Source: Lanius collurio (taxonomy: Eukaryota; Chordata; Aves; Passeriformes; Laniidae). From it: DNA of 64,000 nucleotides. This document shows, one piece after another, positions 47,149 to 58,800 of the stretch; the first letter of the stretch is position 1, and each line of letters begins with the position of its first letter. A program made the position numbers and the translations under genes. Under the pieces are notes generated by a model. That model saw only the letters and a list, made by a program, of their open reading frames with translations, did not search any database and was not told where the DNA came from. The DNA lies in contig JACBWW010000020.1 in assembly GCA_020086605.1 (NCBI GenBank), forward strand, positions 13,810,722 to 13,874,721, read 5' to 3'.

Positions 47149-50100
47149 GTAAGCCCGCGGGATGGCAGGGTGCGGGCGTCCGACCCCATCGGGGACACCC
47201 CGCGGGACGACCCGGTGTCCTTCCCTTCTTCCCCCCGGTCGCTGTGCCCCTAGGGACTGTAGGCGTTTTATTCCACTCTGAGCTCTGTCCCGGCCTCCCC
47301 GCAACCCTCCCCAGCTTTCCTCGCTCCGGAGAAAGCAACGGAGGCCGACAGAGCCGCCGCTCAGCCCCCGCGCAGAGTACGCGCCTCTGGATGGGCCCCC
47401 GCCCCCCTTCCGTCTCTTCCAAACTTAATCTGTTAATCGCATTTCTCCTCCCCGCCCCCGGCGCTGGGATGAACGGGGCGGCTGTAAACACGAGCCGGGC
47501 AGGTGCGCGGAGCTGCGGAGCGGACGCGGATGCTTCCCCGTCCCCCGCGGGGCTCCCGGGGGCCGCAAGGGGCCCCCGCCCTGCCGGGAGGCGTCCGGCC
47601 CTGCGCCCCGCCGGCTGCCCGGGCCTCGGGTGGCGGCGGCCGCCGCGCAGGTAGCGCTCCGCAGTGCGCGGAGGGGCGGGCCGTCACAGCTGCGAGGCCG
47701 GGGACAGCCCTGCTGCCCCTGTCCCCGTCCCTCAGCCGACCAAGGAGAGATATTTAGTCTCGCTGTTCAAGCAGGGCAGAAAAAATAGATTGCTGTTTGC
47801 TCGCGCCGTAAAACGGAAAGATGGACAGGTGGTGGGTCAAATTTAATAGTTAAATATTTTGGCATGTGCCAATAGAGACGCTTAAAATAGATCTCCATCT
47901 GATTTCCGGTACAGAACATGCGTGAAGGTGGCATAAACCCAGATACCAGGGTAGCTGCTCCCTTCAGCTGTCGGCTTTGAATTTAGTCTGCAGCTTTTAG
48001 AAAGCCTCAGTGGATTCTGTTCTCTGAAAGTGATTAGGCAAAAGGTTGTAAAAATTGTTGTGACTTTTAAGATTCTGTGAAGCCCTGGGAATTTCGGACT
48101 GTAATGTTTCACTGTATCGACTGCAAAAGTAGTGCTGTGTCAGTCTTCAGGGAATTGGCCCTGACATGATGTAGCTCTGGCTGGTGTAGGACCAGAGGGA
48201 GAGGAACAACGATGAATGTGAAAAGAAGGGCTTTTCTGCCAAGGAAAGGTGAACATACAACTTGGAAAAGTGAAGTGCACATAAACACTGTTTGTCTTGG
48301 GAAGGTTAATACTGCAGTTTCCATATAGCCTTCTTTATGACAGAGGACCGAGAGAGAGGCACGTGACTCCATCATACATACGGTATAAAAATATCTTGTG
48401 ACCGTGAGTCCTGCTGACTGCTAGTGAAGCCAAGAACTCAATGGTGGAGCAGTTCTCTGTAGATAACGAAGCTGTCATCAGCGACTCCAGGCCTGACAAT
48501 AATTAATGGGCTGTAAGTCTTCCTGTATTAGAACAGAACCTTGTGGGTCAGGCAGAAACTTCTCTCTTGGGCAGTTTATTCCACAGTTCACTGGGGCAGG
48601 AGGTCTCATGCCTGTCTCTTGTGCTATCCAGGACCTGCTGAGCAGAGCAGGAGGGCTCCTTAGCGTCTGTGTCCTCCAAGCAAGCCCAAGAGTTCCTTAT
48701 GTACAGAGGAAGCTGTCAGTAACTTCTTGTGCGTCCTCCACTTTTAAAATCTGCTTGATGCATGAATGACAGAACTGTAATATACTGCTAATTTTGTAGC
48801 TGTCCCCTTGCCTGAGGGGAGTGTGTCAGGAGCCTGGAGCATTGCCATGGCTGTGGTGTGAGAGGGAAGCAGCTGCCTTTCCAGCAATACCCAGAGCTGA
48901 TGCTCCCACTAAGAGAAAGAAGGAAGAAGCTGCCAGTGAAGCAAATGTGGCTTAATTTGCCTAACACATTGTATTTCCTTTTAATCCCAGTTTGGCTTAA
49001 GATCTGGAGCATGAGAGTTTTTACCTCTTCCAAAAATCTGGTCAACATTCACTCTTCTAAATCTGGATGGTTTGAACTGACTGAATTATACAGAATTTGA
49101 TCTGCTAGTGCAAAGTTATTGAAAAGCAATGTCACTCCTAAAAAGAAAGAAAATTAAAAAATAAGAAATTATCCAGCTATCAACATTCAGTGTGCCAAGC
49201 CCTATTGATTTGCATGAAAACCAGGAATGGGGGTCATGCTGTGTCTGGCTACTAGGTCCATCTGCTTCAGCTGGCTCTGTACTTGTCTCTCACCATTTTA
49301 TTCTCTGGCCTAGAGATGTTAGCAAATGTCCAGTGTGTTGTACATTCCAGCTCCCTTCTGACCATTTAAAATTACATCTCTCTCACATGAAAATAAAAGA
49401 AATTGTTATGGTTGCAAGCAGGGCAGTTGAACATGTAGTATGGAGCAGACAAGCTAGTGAGAATGTTAGCAGTGTAAGACAGCTTAAAACCTGTCTAAGG
49501 CTGTAAAACAGTGCCATGCAAGGAAAATAAAGTAGAAATGGACAGTCTGAAAACTCTATGAGCTTACTGTGCATTTTTACTTTTAATGATTAAGTTGTTG
49601 GATTCTCGTCTGGTTTACATCCTTGGGTGAATGCTGTCACCATTGTTGTAGGATTGACAAAAATCCACCCTGTGGTCTGCAGTACATTTCTCCTCTGGTG
49701 GGACTGGAAAGGGAGGCTTCTCCTCTTCCTGTGGATGGGCAGCCAAGACATTAAGTGAAGAATGTTTAGATCTGCAAGGATCAAGGAACTTCCATTCCAC
49801 TGCTCCAGAAGTCTTAGAGGTCTTGTCTTCACTCCTTGGGTCTGTCACCTTTTACCAGAACTGGTCTTTTGGGTGCCAGAACCCTTCCTTTTTTCTCTGC
49901 CAGCATTTCTTTAATCTGCATGGTGCAATGTGGGGTGGTCTAAATTGCACTGAAGTTTTGGTGGATTCTTGTGCTTATCCTCTTGTCTCTCCCTAGACCT
50001 CTGACCCAGTAGCACTGAGGTGTTCACCTGAGCAGCAAAAAAGGCCAGAGCTCTGACTCCTACTGCCAAGGCTGCTTGTGTATTTGACAATCTGTTTTGT

Positions 50101-52098
50101 AAGAGAGCATTTCGAGTGATGATAGATTTAGTTTCTTCTTTGCATTGCAGAAGATGGGATTTTGGAATTCTGTGGAATTTTGATTGTGAATCCCTTTGGG
50201 TAGGAAACCAGAGTTCAGGCTTGCTTAATTTTGCATAAATATCAACTGTATCCCTATTGTGCCAACAAAACTATAAACTATTATTTTAGTTTAGCTTGGC
50301 ATGTATTACTTAAGTGAAGAATGCCCTCTTAATGATAAAATGCACCTTATAAGTAGCACTCAGAGGAATTAAAATAAAGCCACTGAATGAAAAACCCTGC
50401 GAGAGAGCTACATCAGTCTGCATTATTAAAGGTGTGGTATCTCATTTCAATTAATGCATCTCAGTTTCACTGAAAGAGTGTATCTGCCTTGTAAGGCCTA
50501 GTGGCATACTACAGCAAAATAACACATCTAATTTAATCTACTGGTCTCTAATCTTAAAATATCAAGGTTCTCTGTATGTGTTTAATCTAGAATAGCTGAT
50601 GGTGGAAAGAACATCTGTATAAACAGAGTTATTCTTTCTGTAAAGACTCATAGGAGAATAATACTGTAATAAAGTCACATTTAATACCAGTGTAACTCCT
50701 AAGGGTATTGTTATCTTCTCATCGTGCCTCCTAGCCTTGCCTCATTAATATGCTCTCTCCTCATTGCTGAGACTTGGTTCAATTAGGGATGGCTTTTCCA
50801 TAGATTTATATTCCTCAGAAACTTTGCCAGCTGATAAGAATACTTCCTTTATAGTGTTATGGCAATAGTAAACAGGTTGTGTTTTTCTGTCCGCTGTGAC
50901 CAGTGCTTGACTTCATCATTCCCACTAGATGAGTGTAGGCTGAACCCCATCAACTTCTGATGAATCTGCTGCTTTTTTCCTGTGTACATTCCCTATGAGA
51001 ATTCTCATGTTAAGGAGAAATTTGCCAGCCAGAGAAGTTTGTTGTGTGTTTTGTGGCTTCTTTTTGCCTTCTAGCAAAGCACCTCTTAGATTTTTGTAAT
51101 TAAGGTGACATTTTCAGTTGGTAACAGTGGTGCTACTTCTAGAAGAAGCTGTAGGACCATTTCCTAATGCTTTGGAATGTGTCACATCATACAGCAGAAT
51201 AGGCAGGCCACTTCTGCACTACTTTATCTATGGAATAGTTTGAGAGGCATAAATTGAGGGAAGTGATGCAGGCAAATAAACTTCATGTGATTTGCTTGAG
51301 GCAGGGAGTCTAGAAACAAGGTTTCTATAGGGTGTCTCTCTCAGCCAGAGAGCTGAAGTTTCCACTTCCCCTGAAAAAATTTAGGAGTTAAAAGGAGTTG
51401 AAGGTAGTTAATTGACCACATCTTTCCTGATGGTGAGGGACTTGTTTGGAGTATCTGCAGTGGGGGCCTGCAACTTGAGTAATATGCAAGTTTGTTTATA
51501 TGACCTTCAGAATATGGTATGACCTTTGAGGGACATCAGAGATAAAGCTCTTTTGGTGAAATGCATTGGGGAAGCTAACTGATTTCACTGAGTATATGAG
51601 TGCTCTGTGTCCTACACATATTTACAAATATGTGTAGACATCTACTCTTCCTTTGCTGCAAAGCTAAGATCCTTGAATAGGGACTTCAGTTCCTTTGAAT
51701 ATTGATACAGTTCCTAGAATGGTGGTGCCTATAGCCAAACTGGGACCTTTGGATACCACTACAGTCATGCCATTATTTGGATAGGAATGGATTAAATCCC
51801 ACAGACATCCTCTCCAGCAACCATTTCTGGAGAATTCAGTTTAACTACTTTATGAGAGTATTTCTATACAACCACTTCAGTGTAGAATGTTGCACCAAGC
51901 TCTAAAACTGAATGGTTTTAGTAATCAAATATTGCAGTATAGTTGCTGAATAAGCCTCCAAGCAATGTTTGCCATTCAAATTTCTCAGAGTTTAGCCTTT
52001 CTTTTTAGTTCTTTTTCTTCTGCTGGAAGAGTGTCTTACCTGTATACTTTATGTAATGTACTGGGAATGAATTTATTAATGTGAGCAAATGTATTCTC

Positions 52099-52099
52099 N
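52099..52099. other. Single ambiguous base (N)
   Basis: The only non-ACGT character noticed, inside LIMCH1 intron 1. Confidence 0.95.
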
Positions 52100-55026
52100 A
52101 CTTCCAACAGACACTGAAAATCCTTTGTCCAAATATCAGCTTTAATAATCTAGAAAATTCTTAAGTAGGAGATTTTTCTTAAGTCTGCTGTGAGAGAAGG
52201 GAATATTCTGGATCTGAGGAAAAGCACTGAAGTCTTTTTATTTTTCCAGAATTCCTGGTTTTGAATATTAACTTCATGCCTTTGATGACAATTTTGCTTG
52301 CATTTTCCAGTTTCTTTTTTTCCAATTTCAAAAGAGTCATGGTGTGTTAGCTGGAGTCTGCTGTTTGTCAGTGAGCATTTTCTGACTGTGTTTGGGAAAG
52401 GGGGAGGAATGAGAAGAGGCAGAAGTGACTGCCTTGTCTCTGTCAGACTGGTGCAGGCAGGGATGCCCAATGTGCCAGGATGTTCAGCACTGAATCCTTT
52501 GGCTTTGTTTCTGTGCGATTGTTGTGATTCATTTCAGTGCACTAACTCACATATATTGTTGCAACAGAAACAACTCTGGGAATTTTTTCGGTCCAGAGGC
52601 TTAAATGTAACTATGTAATCTAAACAGGAAAAAAAAAAAAAGAGAGAGAGAATAACCATGTAAGTATTTTTTTTTCTGTTTGTCCTTTTCCTGATTCTGA
52701 TGAGTTGTTTTTTAAAGTTGTAGTTTGGAAAAAGGAAGGTACAGATTTAGAAGTATGTACGTGCACTGTCTGTCTTCTGTCAGTGTTTAGATCAATTAAA
52801 GATAGACAAGAAAATAATTTGTTTTCCAGAAAAAATTATGCTTGCAAGGAAAAGAAGGTGTCATAATCAGTGAGTCACAAAAGTGAGTCTTGCCTGAGTT
52901 CAGAAAAATTATATAAAACCTTAGCTTAATATCCTACCTCTCCCCAAACCAATTTTTATTTCAACAAAGGGGCCTTCAGTTTTGGAATAACATGTTAAAA
53001 AAACCAAAAATCAACAAAGTTTAAGTGACTCAAATGATCCTTTATTAGAAACAGCTTGCCTCTCCTAAAGGGAAGCAAAAGTACCCTCTAAACATTTTAA
53101 TTATGATCATGCAGATCTTCAGTCTTGCTGGGACACTGTTTTTTCCTTCCCTCAGTTCAGAGCCACTCTGTCCATGCCACTCCTCTGCTGAAGGTGCTGG
53201 GCTGAAGGGCACTTTCTGTCAAGGCAGGTACTTCTGCCTGCTGGTGGTGTGGGCTGTAGGCAGCATTCCCCTGATCTCTCAGGATGGCCCAGGTGTGTGG
53301 CCACTGCTCAAAGTGGAGGTGGTGGTGTGGTGGTTCCAGCTGGTGGTTCCAGCACAGGCAGCTGACACCCAGAGACTCTCAGACCAGCACAGCACAGCTG
53401 AGGGTGAGATATGTCCTGTGAAGAGATGAGCATACAGGTAGCACAGCGTGTTAAAAATAAAGCTGATGAAGTTGCAAATTAATTCTACCTCCCTTGCTTG
53501 TCTTTCAGGAATTATTTTCTCCCAGGAAGCAGTCCTCAGTTAGATTTGCAGGTGTTAATTTGCTCCAAAGATAAACATCAAACTGGATCAATGAAGGATA
53601 TGCAGTTTATGAAGAATGCACTGCACGTGGTGGGACAGCCTTCTTGGAGTACCCTAAACAGGAAAAGATCCCTATTTTTATTTAAAAACACATCTCAGTA
53701 ATAAATGCTTTGTAACTTCATTCCTTTCCCTCATTTTTCTTCTTGTTAGTAGCTTCAGGGGAGAAAGTAAGGAAAGCTGTTATAGATAGCTATGGGACAA
53801 TTTAATGAAAATTCACAGGGGTAGCTCTGAGATAACATTCCAGTAAGATATAACAAAAAAGTTGTCTACCAGTGCTTGTGGGATTTTATCCAATAATTTC
53901 CATTCAATGTAGTTCACTAGTGTCTCTGCTGTTGCATTGCTGAGCAATAGCTTTGATTCTATACTTCTTAGTTTTGGATTTCAACCAAGATTCTTGAGTC
54001 CATATTCTGGTTATAGGCAGATTTGGTATTTGTGGTTTTTACATCCACCCTCAATATTTGTTAGTTTTTCAGTGCAGTGCTCCATTGCCATACTGGGTTT
54101 TCTTTTTCTTTATTGTGTGGAAAAAAACTTGCATTTCAGCTTCCCACATTAAGGGCCTTGAAATCAATAGATCAAAGCCAGAGCAGACTTGTTGGAAGTG
54201 GTGCAATCTCAAACTGTGTTGAAAGCTTTTGTTTTCTGCCTTTTTCCTGTCTCTTGGTATCTCCCAAGAGGATGAAGACCATAAGGGGGGGTCTCTGTGT
54301 AGGGAAAGGGGAGTATCCCATCATTGCATGCTTGGGTACAGGGCAGGGGGACTAAAAGGTGCTGATTTTCAGAAACAGCAGTGGGGGGAGGCTTTGCACA
54401 GGACAAGAAACTCCAGTATGAAGCATCAAAGCAACAGTTTCCCATGGTTTGACCTGGGATCCAGTACACCCAGGAAATAGGTGCTGTTGGAAAAAGTGCT
54501 CATGGAGAGAGGACTGTCAGTGTTAACTATGAGCAGTGAACACTTTCCAGTGCATGCAACTTCAACCAGGTTGAATTTTTCTTTTAGGGTTGAGAGGGAA
54601 AACTTAAGCATCGTCTACACAAAAATATATGACGAGAGCAAAATATAAGCTCCTATTTTTGTGTTTGGTGGGGAGGGAGAGTGCTTTACACTTAGAACTG
54701 CAACAGCCTGAGAGCTGTAAATGGTTGGTGAAGCAGATGTGATAGAGTTGAGATGCTTCCACATGTCAAAAACTCTTGCTGGTACTCTATTGAGGATAAG
54801 CTTTTATTTCTTCAACAAGAAGTAAGTTAGAGAAATGGCCCTTCTACAATGCAGAAAGCTGCTGGCAAGGGCAGAAGGTCACTTCAAACGTGCACACTTG
54901 TGTCCTTTGTTGTCCAGAGGTGTATCATAGCAGAATTCCTCAGGACAATGGCATGAGATGAAAAGAGCTGCTGTCTGACAATTCTTCCACAACTAACTGC
55001 ATTTATGGGTTGCCATGAAAATGTCT

Positions 55027-55636
55027 TGTTGCGGGAACTCAGCACTTCTGTTCAACAAATCAATGCAATCATGCAGAAGCTTCTTATTTTTTAAAATATG
55101 CATCACCTCTTTGGGCCTCGTGGGAACTCTCACATCTAAATTGTACAATGATAGCTACTCATCACGTCTTTTGTGTATTAGGCTTACTTATCCTATACTT
55201 ACACATTATATTACTTTTACATATTTATACATAACCTATATAGTTCATTTACTTATGCTTACTTAACACAGTACTTTTGCATTTACTAACTTATCTATAA
55301 TACAGCAATTCACATTATACTTACTTAACACAGTACTTATAGCTAACACAGTATTTATACATTTACTAATTTATCTATGGTACAGCAATTCACATTTTAC
55401 TTACTTAACACAGTATTTATACTTAACACAGTACTCATGCATTTTACTAACTTATCTGTAATACAGCCCATATACATTTTGCAACTTCTGTGTATGAGAT
55501 TACACATTACTTGATTGATCCCTTTACTTTGTTCAAGAGCTCCACACACACTTTTCAGATAATACAATTGGTTCTTAATCCAGTGCAGCACAGTCCTCTT
55601 TATCTAGTCCTAGCTGTCTTGGTGCTTAGCCTTTCA
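55027..55636 (-). mobile_element. Endogenous retrovirus 3' LTR (minus strand)
   Basis: On the minus strand the block starts TGAAAGGC straight after a purine-rich tract (GGGAAAGGAGAAGC, 55650-55637) and ends GAGTTCCCGCAACA, so it has TG...CA ends and about 610 bases. Three tandem repeats of about 80 bases sit in the U3-like part. The purine tract before TG is the expected plus-strand primer of a retrovirus. The 3' flank pentamer is AGACA; no matching partner was found because the 5' half of the element is missing. Confidence 0.55.
55235..55475. repeat. About 80-bp tandem repeat, 3 copies, in the LTR
   Basis: 'tacagcaattcacatt' occurs at 55301 and 55381, and the preceding 'tttactaa.ttatct' block at about 55282, 55362 and 55443, giving an 80-81 base period. 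AT-rich with a few mismatches between copies. Repeats like this often act as enhancer repeats in LTR U3. Confidence 0.85.
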
Positions 55637-55686
55637 GCTTCTCCTTTCCCAACTCCAATTTAGTACAGTTTATCTTTCAGTACCTT

Positions 55687-55863
55687 TCAGTCCTTGAAGC
55701 TCCAGATCCAGGCAAGCAGAATCAAGATGAGGGCAGCAACAAAACCTATCCAGTGATCAGCAGCCAAGTTAGGCCAGGAAATCCAAACAAGACAGGACAG
55801 AGAGGCTCTATAGCCCCTCTTACCTCTCTCTCCTTTTCTTCTCTTCCTTACTGACCTTTCTGG
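55687..55863 (-). pseudogene. Possible ERV envelope C-terminal remnant
   Basis: A minus-strand frame of about 58 codons ends in TGA at 55689-55687, 37 bases before the purine tract. Its last part is a single strongly hydrophobic stretch of about 16 residues (Gly-Phe-Val-Ala-Ala then Leu/Ile-rich) flanked by Trp, followed by a very short tail (WSFKD). That is how a retroviral transmembrane envelope subunit ends. It is far too short to be functional and is closed upstream by a stop at 55864. The reading is inference from position and hydrophobicity; a chance frame cannot be excluded. Confidence 0.35.
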
Positions 55864-58800
55864 CTAGGCTTAAGAACCCTCCAGGATCTGACCTGCTACA
55901 CCTGAAGGTGGAGGGCCAGGTGAAGCTGGTGAGGGTAATTCCGGTCTGGTCTCTCTCTGAGGGCTCCAATAGGAATAACTAAAGATAGTTTGGCTGGGCA
56001 ACACTGTCATGATTCAAAACACCTTACAACATCTTGTGAACGACTGAGCTGGAAGCCGTATGTGTTGACCTGTGCACTTGTCCTACTCCTCAGAGCCATG
56101 ATTTCTGTCTGCCAGAAGTCTAATAAGGCTGTTGGAGCGAAAGAGCACACTTCTAGAGTGTGATAACTATAGCTCTTTAACTCCCAGTGCAGTGACAGAG
56201 TATTTGAACTAATACAAGTTAGGAGAACTACAACTTTGTTCTTACTATTAAAGCAAAATGCCTTTTTCTTGCTCATCAACAGCCCATCTAACTTAGATAT
56301 GGCTTTTGACTGAAGGGCTTTGGACTACTTTACTTGGTGCTTGTGTGGGCGACGTTGGGGGATTTTTTGTCTGTAAATGACTGCCCAGTAATCCGTCTGT
56401 TAATGCACACAAAAGGCATTTTTACATTTTTACATGGATTCTGCCAGCTTTCTGCATCCTATGTGCCTTAAAGGTTTAAAATAACTTTATATAGAATAGT
56501 GGTTATTGCAAGCTTACTTGAGTGATTTATGTGCAGGTGGTCATCCACGCCTCTTGTATCTTCGTACCCTGGTGCATATAATTTCTAAACGTGCACAGAA
56601 ATAAAGAAATGTAAGAAATTTAGTTGAGAAAAGAGAAGAAATGGGAAGTAACAGAGTCCGGATAAAGAGCTTCAAGAGAACACACCCTGTAACAGGCACT
56701 TCAGTGAATATAAGCTAGATCAGGCATGACTAATCCACTGTAAAATCTCCATTTTCCCTGGGAAGTCCTGGTTGACGTGTGGATCTCAGGCCCTCATCAT
56801 GCTGCAGGTGGCTCTTTCTACTGGAAATATTTGTTAGCGATTCTGACTAGAGCAAGTTGCTCAGCAGGGCTTAATAGAGATTGTCTGGTACATTGTTTTT
56901 TGAAGCTGTTTCTTCAACGGTTTTGTGCTAGCATTTAGTATTCCATTCTATCACAGCAGAAAGTGAGAAGCATGAGTACAGACAGACATCAATTTGCCAG
57001 ATCATCTCTTCAGAAGACACTTGGACTCAACTCTGAAATTAATTCCAAATTTACCCTGCTGTGTTTCTGAAGAGAATAGTTGCTTCATTCCTTTACTGCT
57101 TCTGTCTTTTTCATACATAAAACCCATTTTTAAAATAGAAGGTGATGGAGGCAGATTTTAGCTAAACTGTGGTGTGAGCTCCTGCTTTTGCTTTGAGGTT
57201 GGGCTTTCCAGCTCTAGGCAGTTGTTCCTCTAGTCGACTTGAACAGCATTTCATCCTGACAGCTGTTTTGCTGACATTATTCCCAGTTAGTTATTCATTG
57301 GGATTAAGGGCTTTCTGCAGCCAGAACCCTTTGCTGGTAGTGTGCTGTCATTTGGCAGACCATTAAATTACTAATTCTACAGTGCTTAAAAATTGTATTT
57401 TGCCCTACATCCTTCATATTGGAGTTCCAGCTTAATTGCCCTGTGGGCAAAGAGTAAAAATTTACTATAAATACCCTCATTTTTTTTACCTGTTCCCCTT
57501 CCCAATAATATTTTTAAGCAAAACCCTTAAGAGCCAGATGTGTATAAGAGTTGCTTTTTCCTGAGGTAGCACAGGTACCATGTGTGGGCTTGAGGCTCTG
57601 TATTCGACTGTTCCTTGAACACTTTTCACTTATGGGTGAAGTCCATAAGCAACAAGAAGGTCACTCAGCCTTTGTTTCCAGATTTGGCCCCATGGATAGC
57701 ATGATCCTGGGAAGAGAGTACTTGGAATGGTGGTGATGAGGACACTGGTGTTACCTCCTTCTGCCAGTGCTGGTGGTACAGGTGGTGTCCCTCCAACCTG
57801 ATGTCCTTATCTCTCAAGGAGGTGACAACAGTGGTTCTTGCCAGCACAGATGGGCTGGGTGTAGCTAGAGGAGAGGGCTTCGTGTTTTGGGGCTACTTGG
57901 TGCTTGAATGGCCTTTTTTTTCACTTCTCTGCTGCTTATGCTTTGGGAGTCACAGTTTTAAGCAAATGTGTAAGCATTTCTCCTGTAATTAAAATCAAGG
58001 ATCAGTTCTCTTTTGGATCTGTAGCTTAGTTTATCCTGGCACTGGTCCAGGCTGGATGGAGAAGCTGTTTCCCTCTGCAGGCTGCTTTACTGCTGCTAAG
58101 CAGGTAAAAGGAAGAACTCTGATTGGGTTGCATGCTCTCAGAACATCTGTTTCTTTACTAATATGTTTCTTACTGGCCTTGGATCTATTGCAAAATGAAG
58201 AAATGTTAAGCCTATGTGTTACTCTCTCATGGTCTGCATCCAATTTCAGCTCTAGGGTCACCTACTCACACATTGTATCTGTAATATTTGGTGTAATTCT
58301 AGAAAGAATAGTGATACCCCTTAGTTTTTATCATATCAATACCTTTTCCCTTGGCTCATCTTATTTATCCTGCTGCCAGAGGGCATTGAATGAATTTGGT
58401 GTGCTTCTGGTGAGAGCTTTCTTGTGGGCTAACCATGGGCATGAAAGGAGAAAAAAAGTAGTTTTCATTATTATTAAAAAGAACAGTCTTAAATAAAAGG
58501 GCAAAAGGAATTATGTCCCTTTCAACTGGAGATAAAATTCCAACACTCTGTTCAGGCGATGTGTGTTATATTTTTAGACTTAACTGACTTTGGTTTAAGA
58601 CACTACTAATTTCAAATACCAGCCCAATTTATATTTGAAAATATTTGGAAAAGTAGGGGTTTTCATGAGTATGAACTGGCATAACAGAATTCTCTCTCTG
58701 GAAAGACACAATAGTGTTAAATAGTACTGAAAAATTATAAAATTCCATTATATCATGTCTGTAATCAGAGGGTTCTTCTTCTTAAAACTCACGACTGTGA

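Larger units (their letters stand above)
46180..47720 (+). promoter_or_regulatory. LIMCH1: LIMCH1 CpG island promoter
   Basis: A long CpG- and GC-rich block with GC boxes (for example GGGCGGGCGGGGCGG around 46776-46790) that surrounds the first coding exon. Long open frames on both strands within it are composition artefacts. In mammals LIMCH1 has several promoters; this one drives the long isoform that includes the calponin-homology domain. Confidence 0.8.

Noticed and set aside
47053..47253. Extension of the LIMCH1 frame past 47148 to a 66-aa ORF
   Set aside because: Similarity to LIMCH1 ends exactly at KWIE, where a GTAAGC donor lies; the remainder is intron read-through.
46389..47654. 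Long frames around LIMCH1 exon 1 on both strands
   Set aside because: CpG-island composition artefacts. Only 47053-47148 has protein similarity and a proper donor.
53103..53429. 108-aa plus-strand frame in LIMCH1 intron 1
   Set aside because: No recognisable domain or splice context; includes a local duplication of a GGTGGTTCCAGCT unit.
58056..58496. 146-aa plus-strand frame
   Set aside because: Longest frame in the intron but AT-driven, no motif, no conserved family, no flanking promoter or poly(A) layout.
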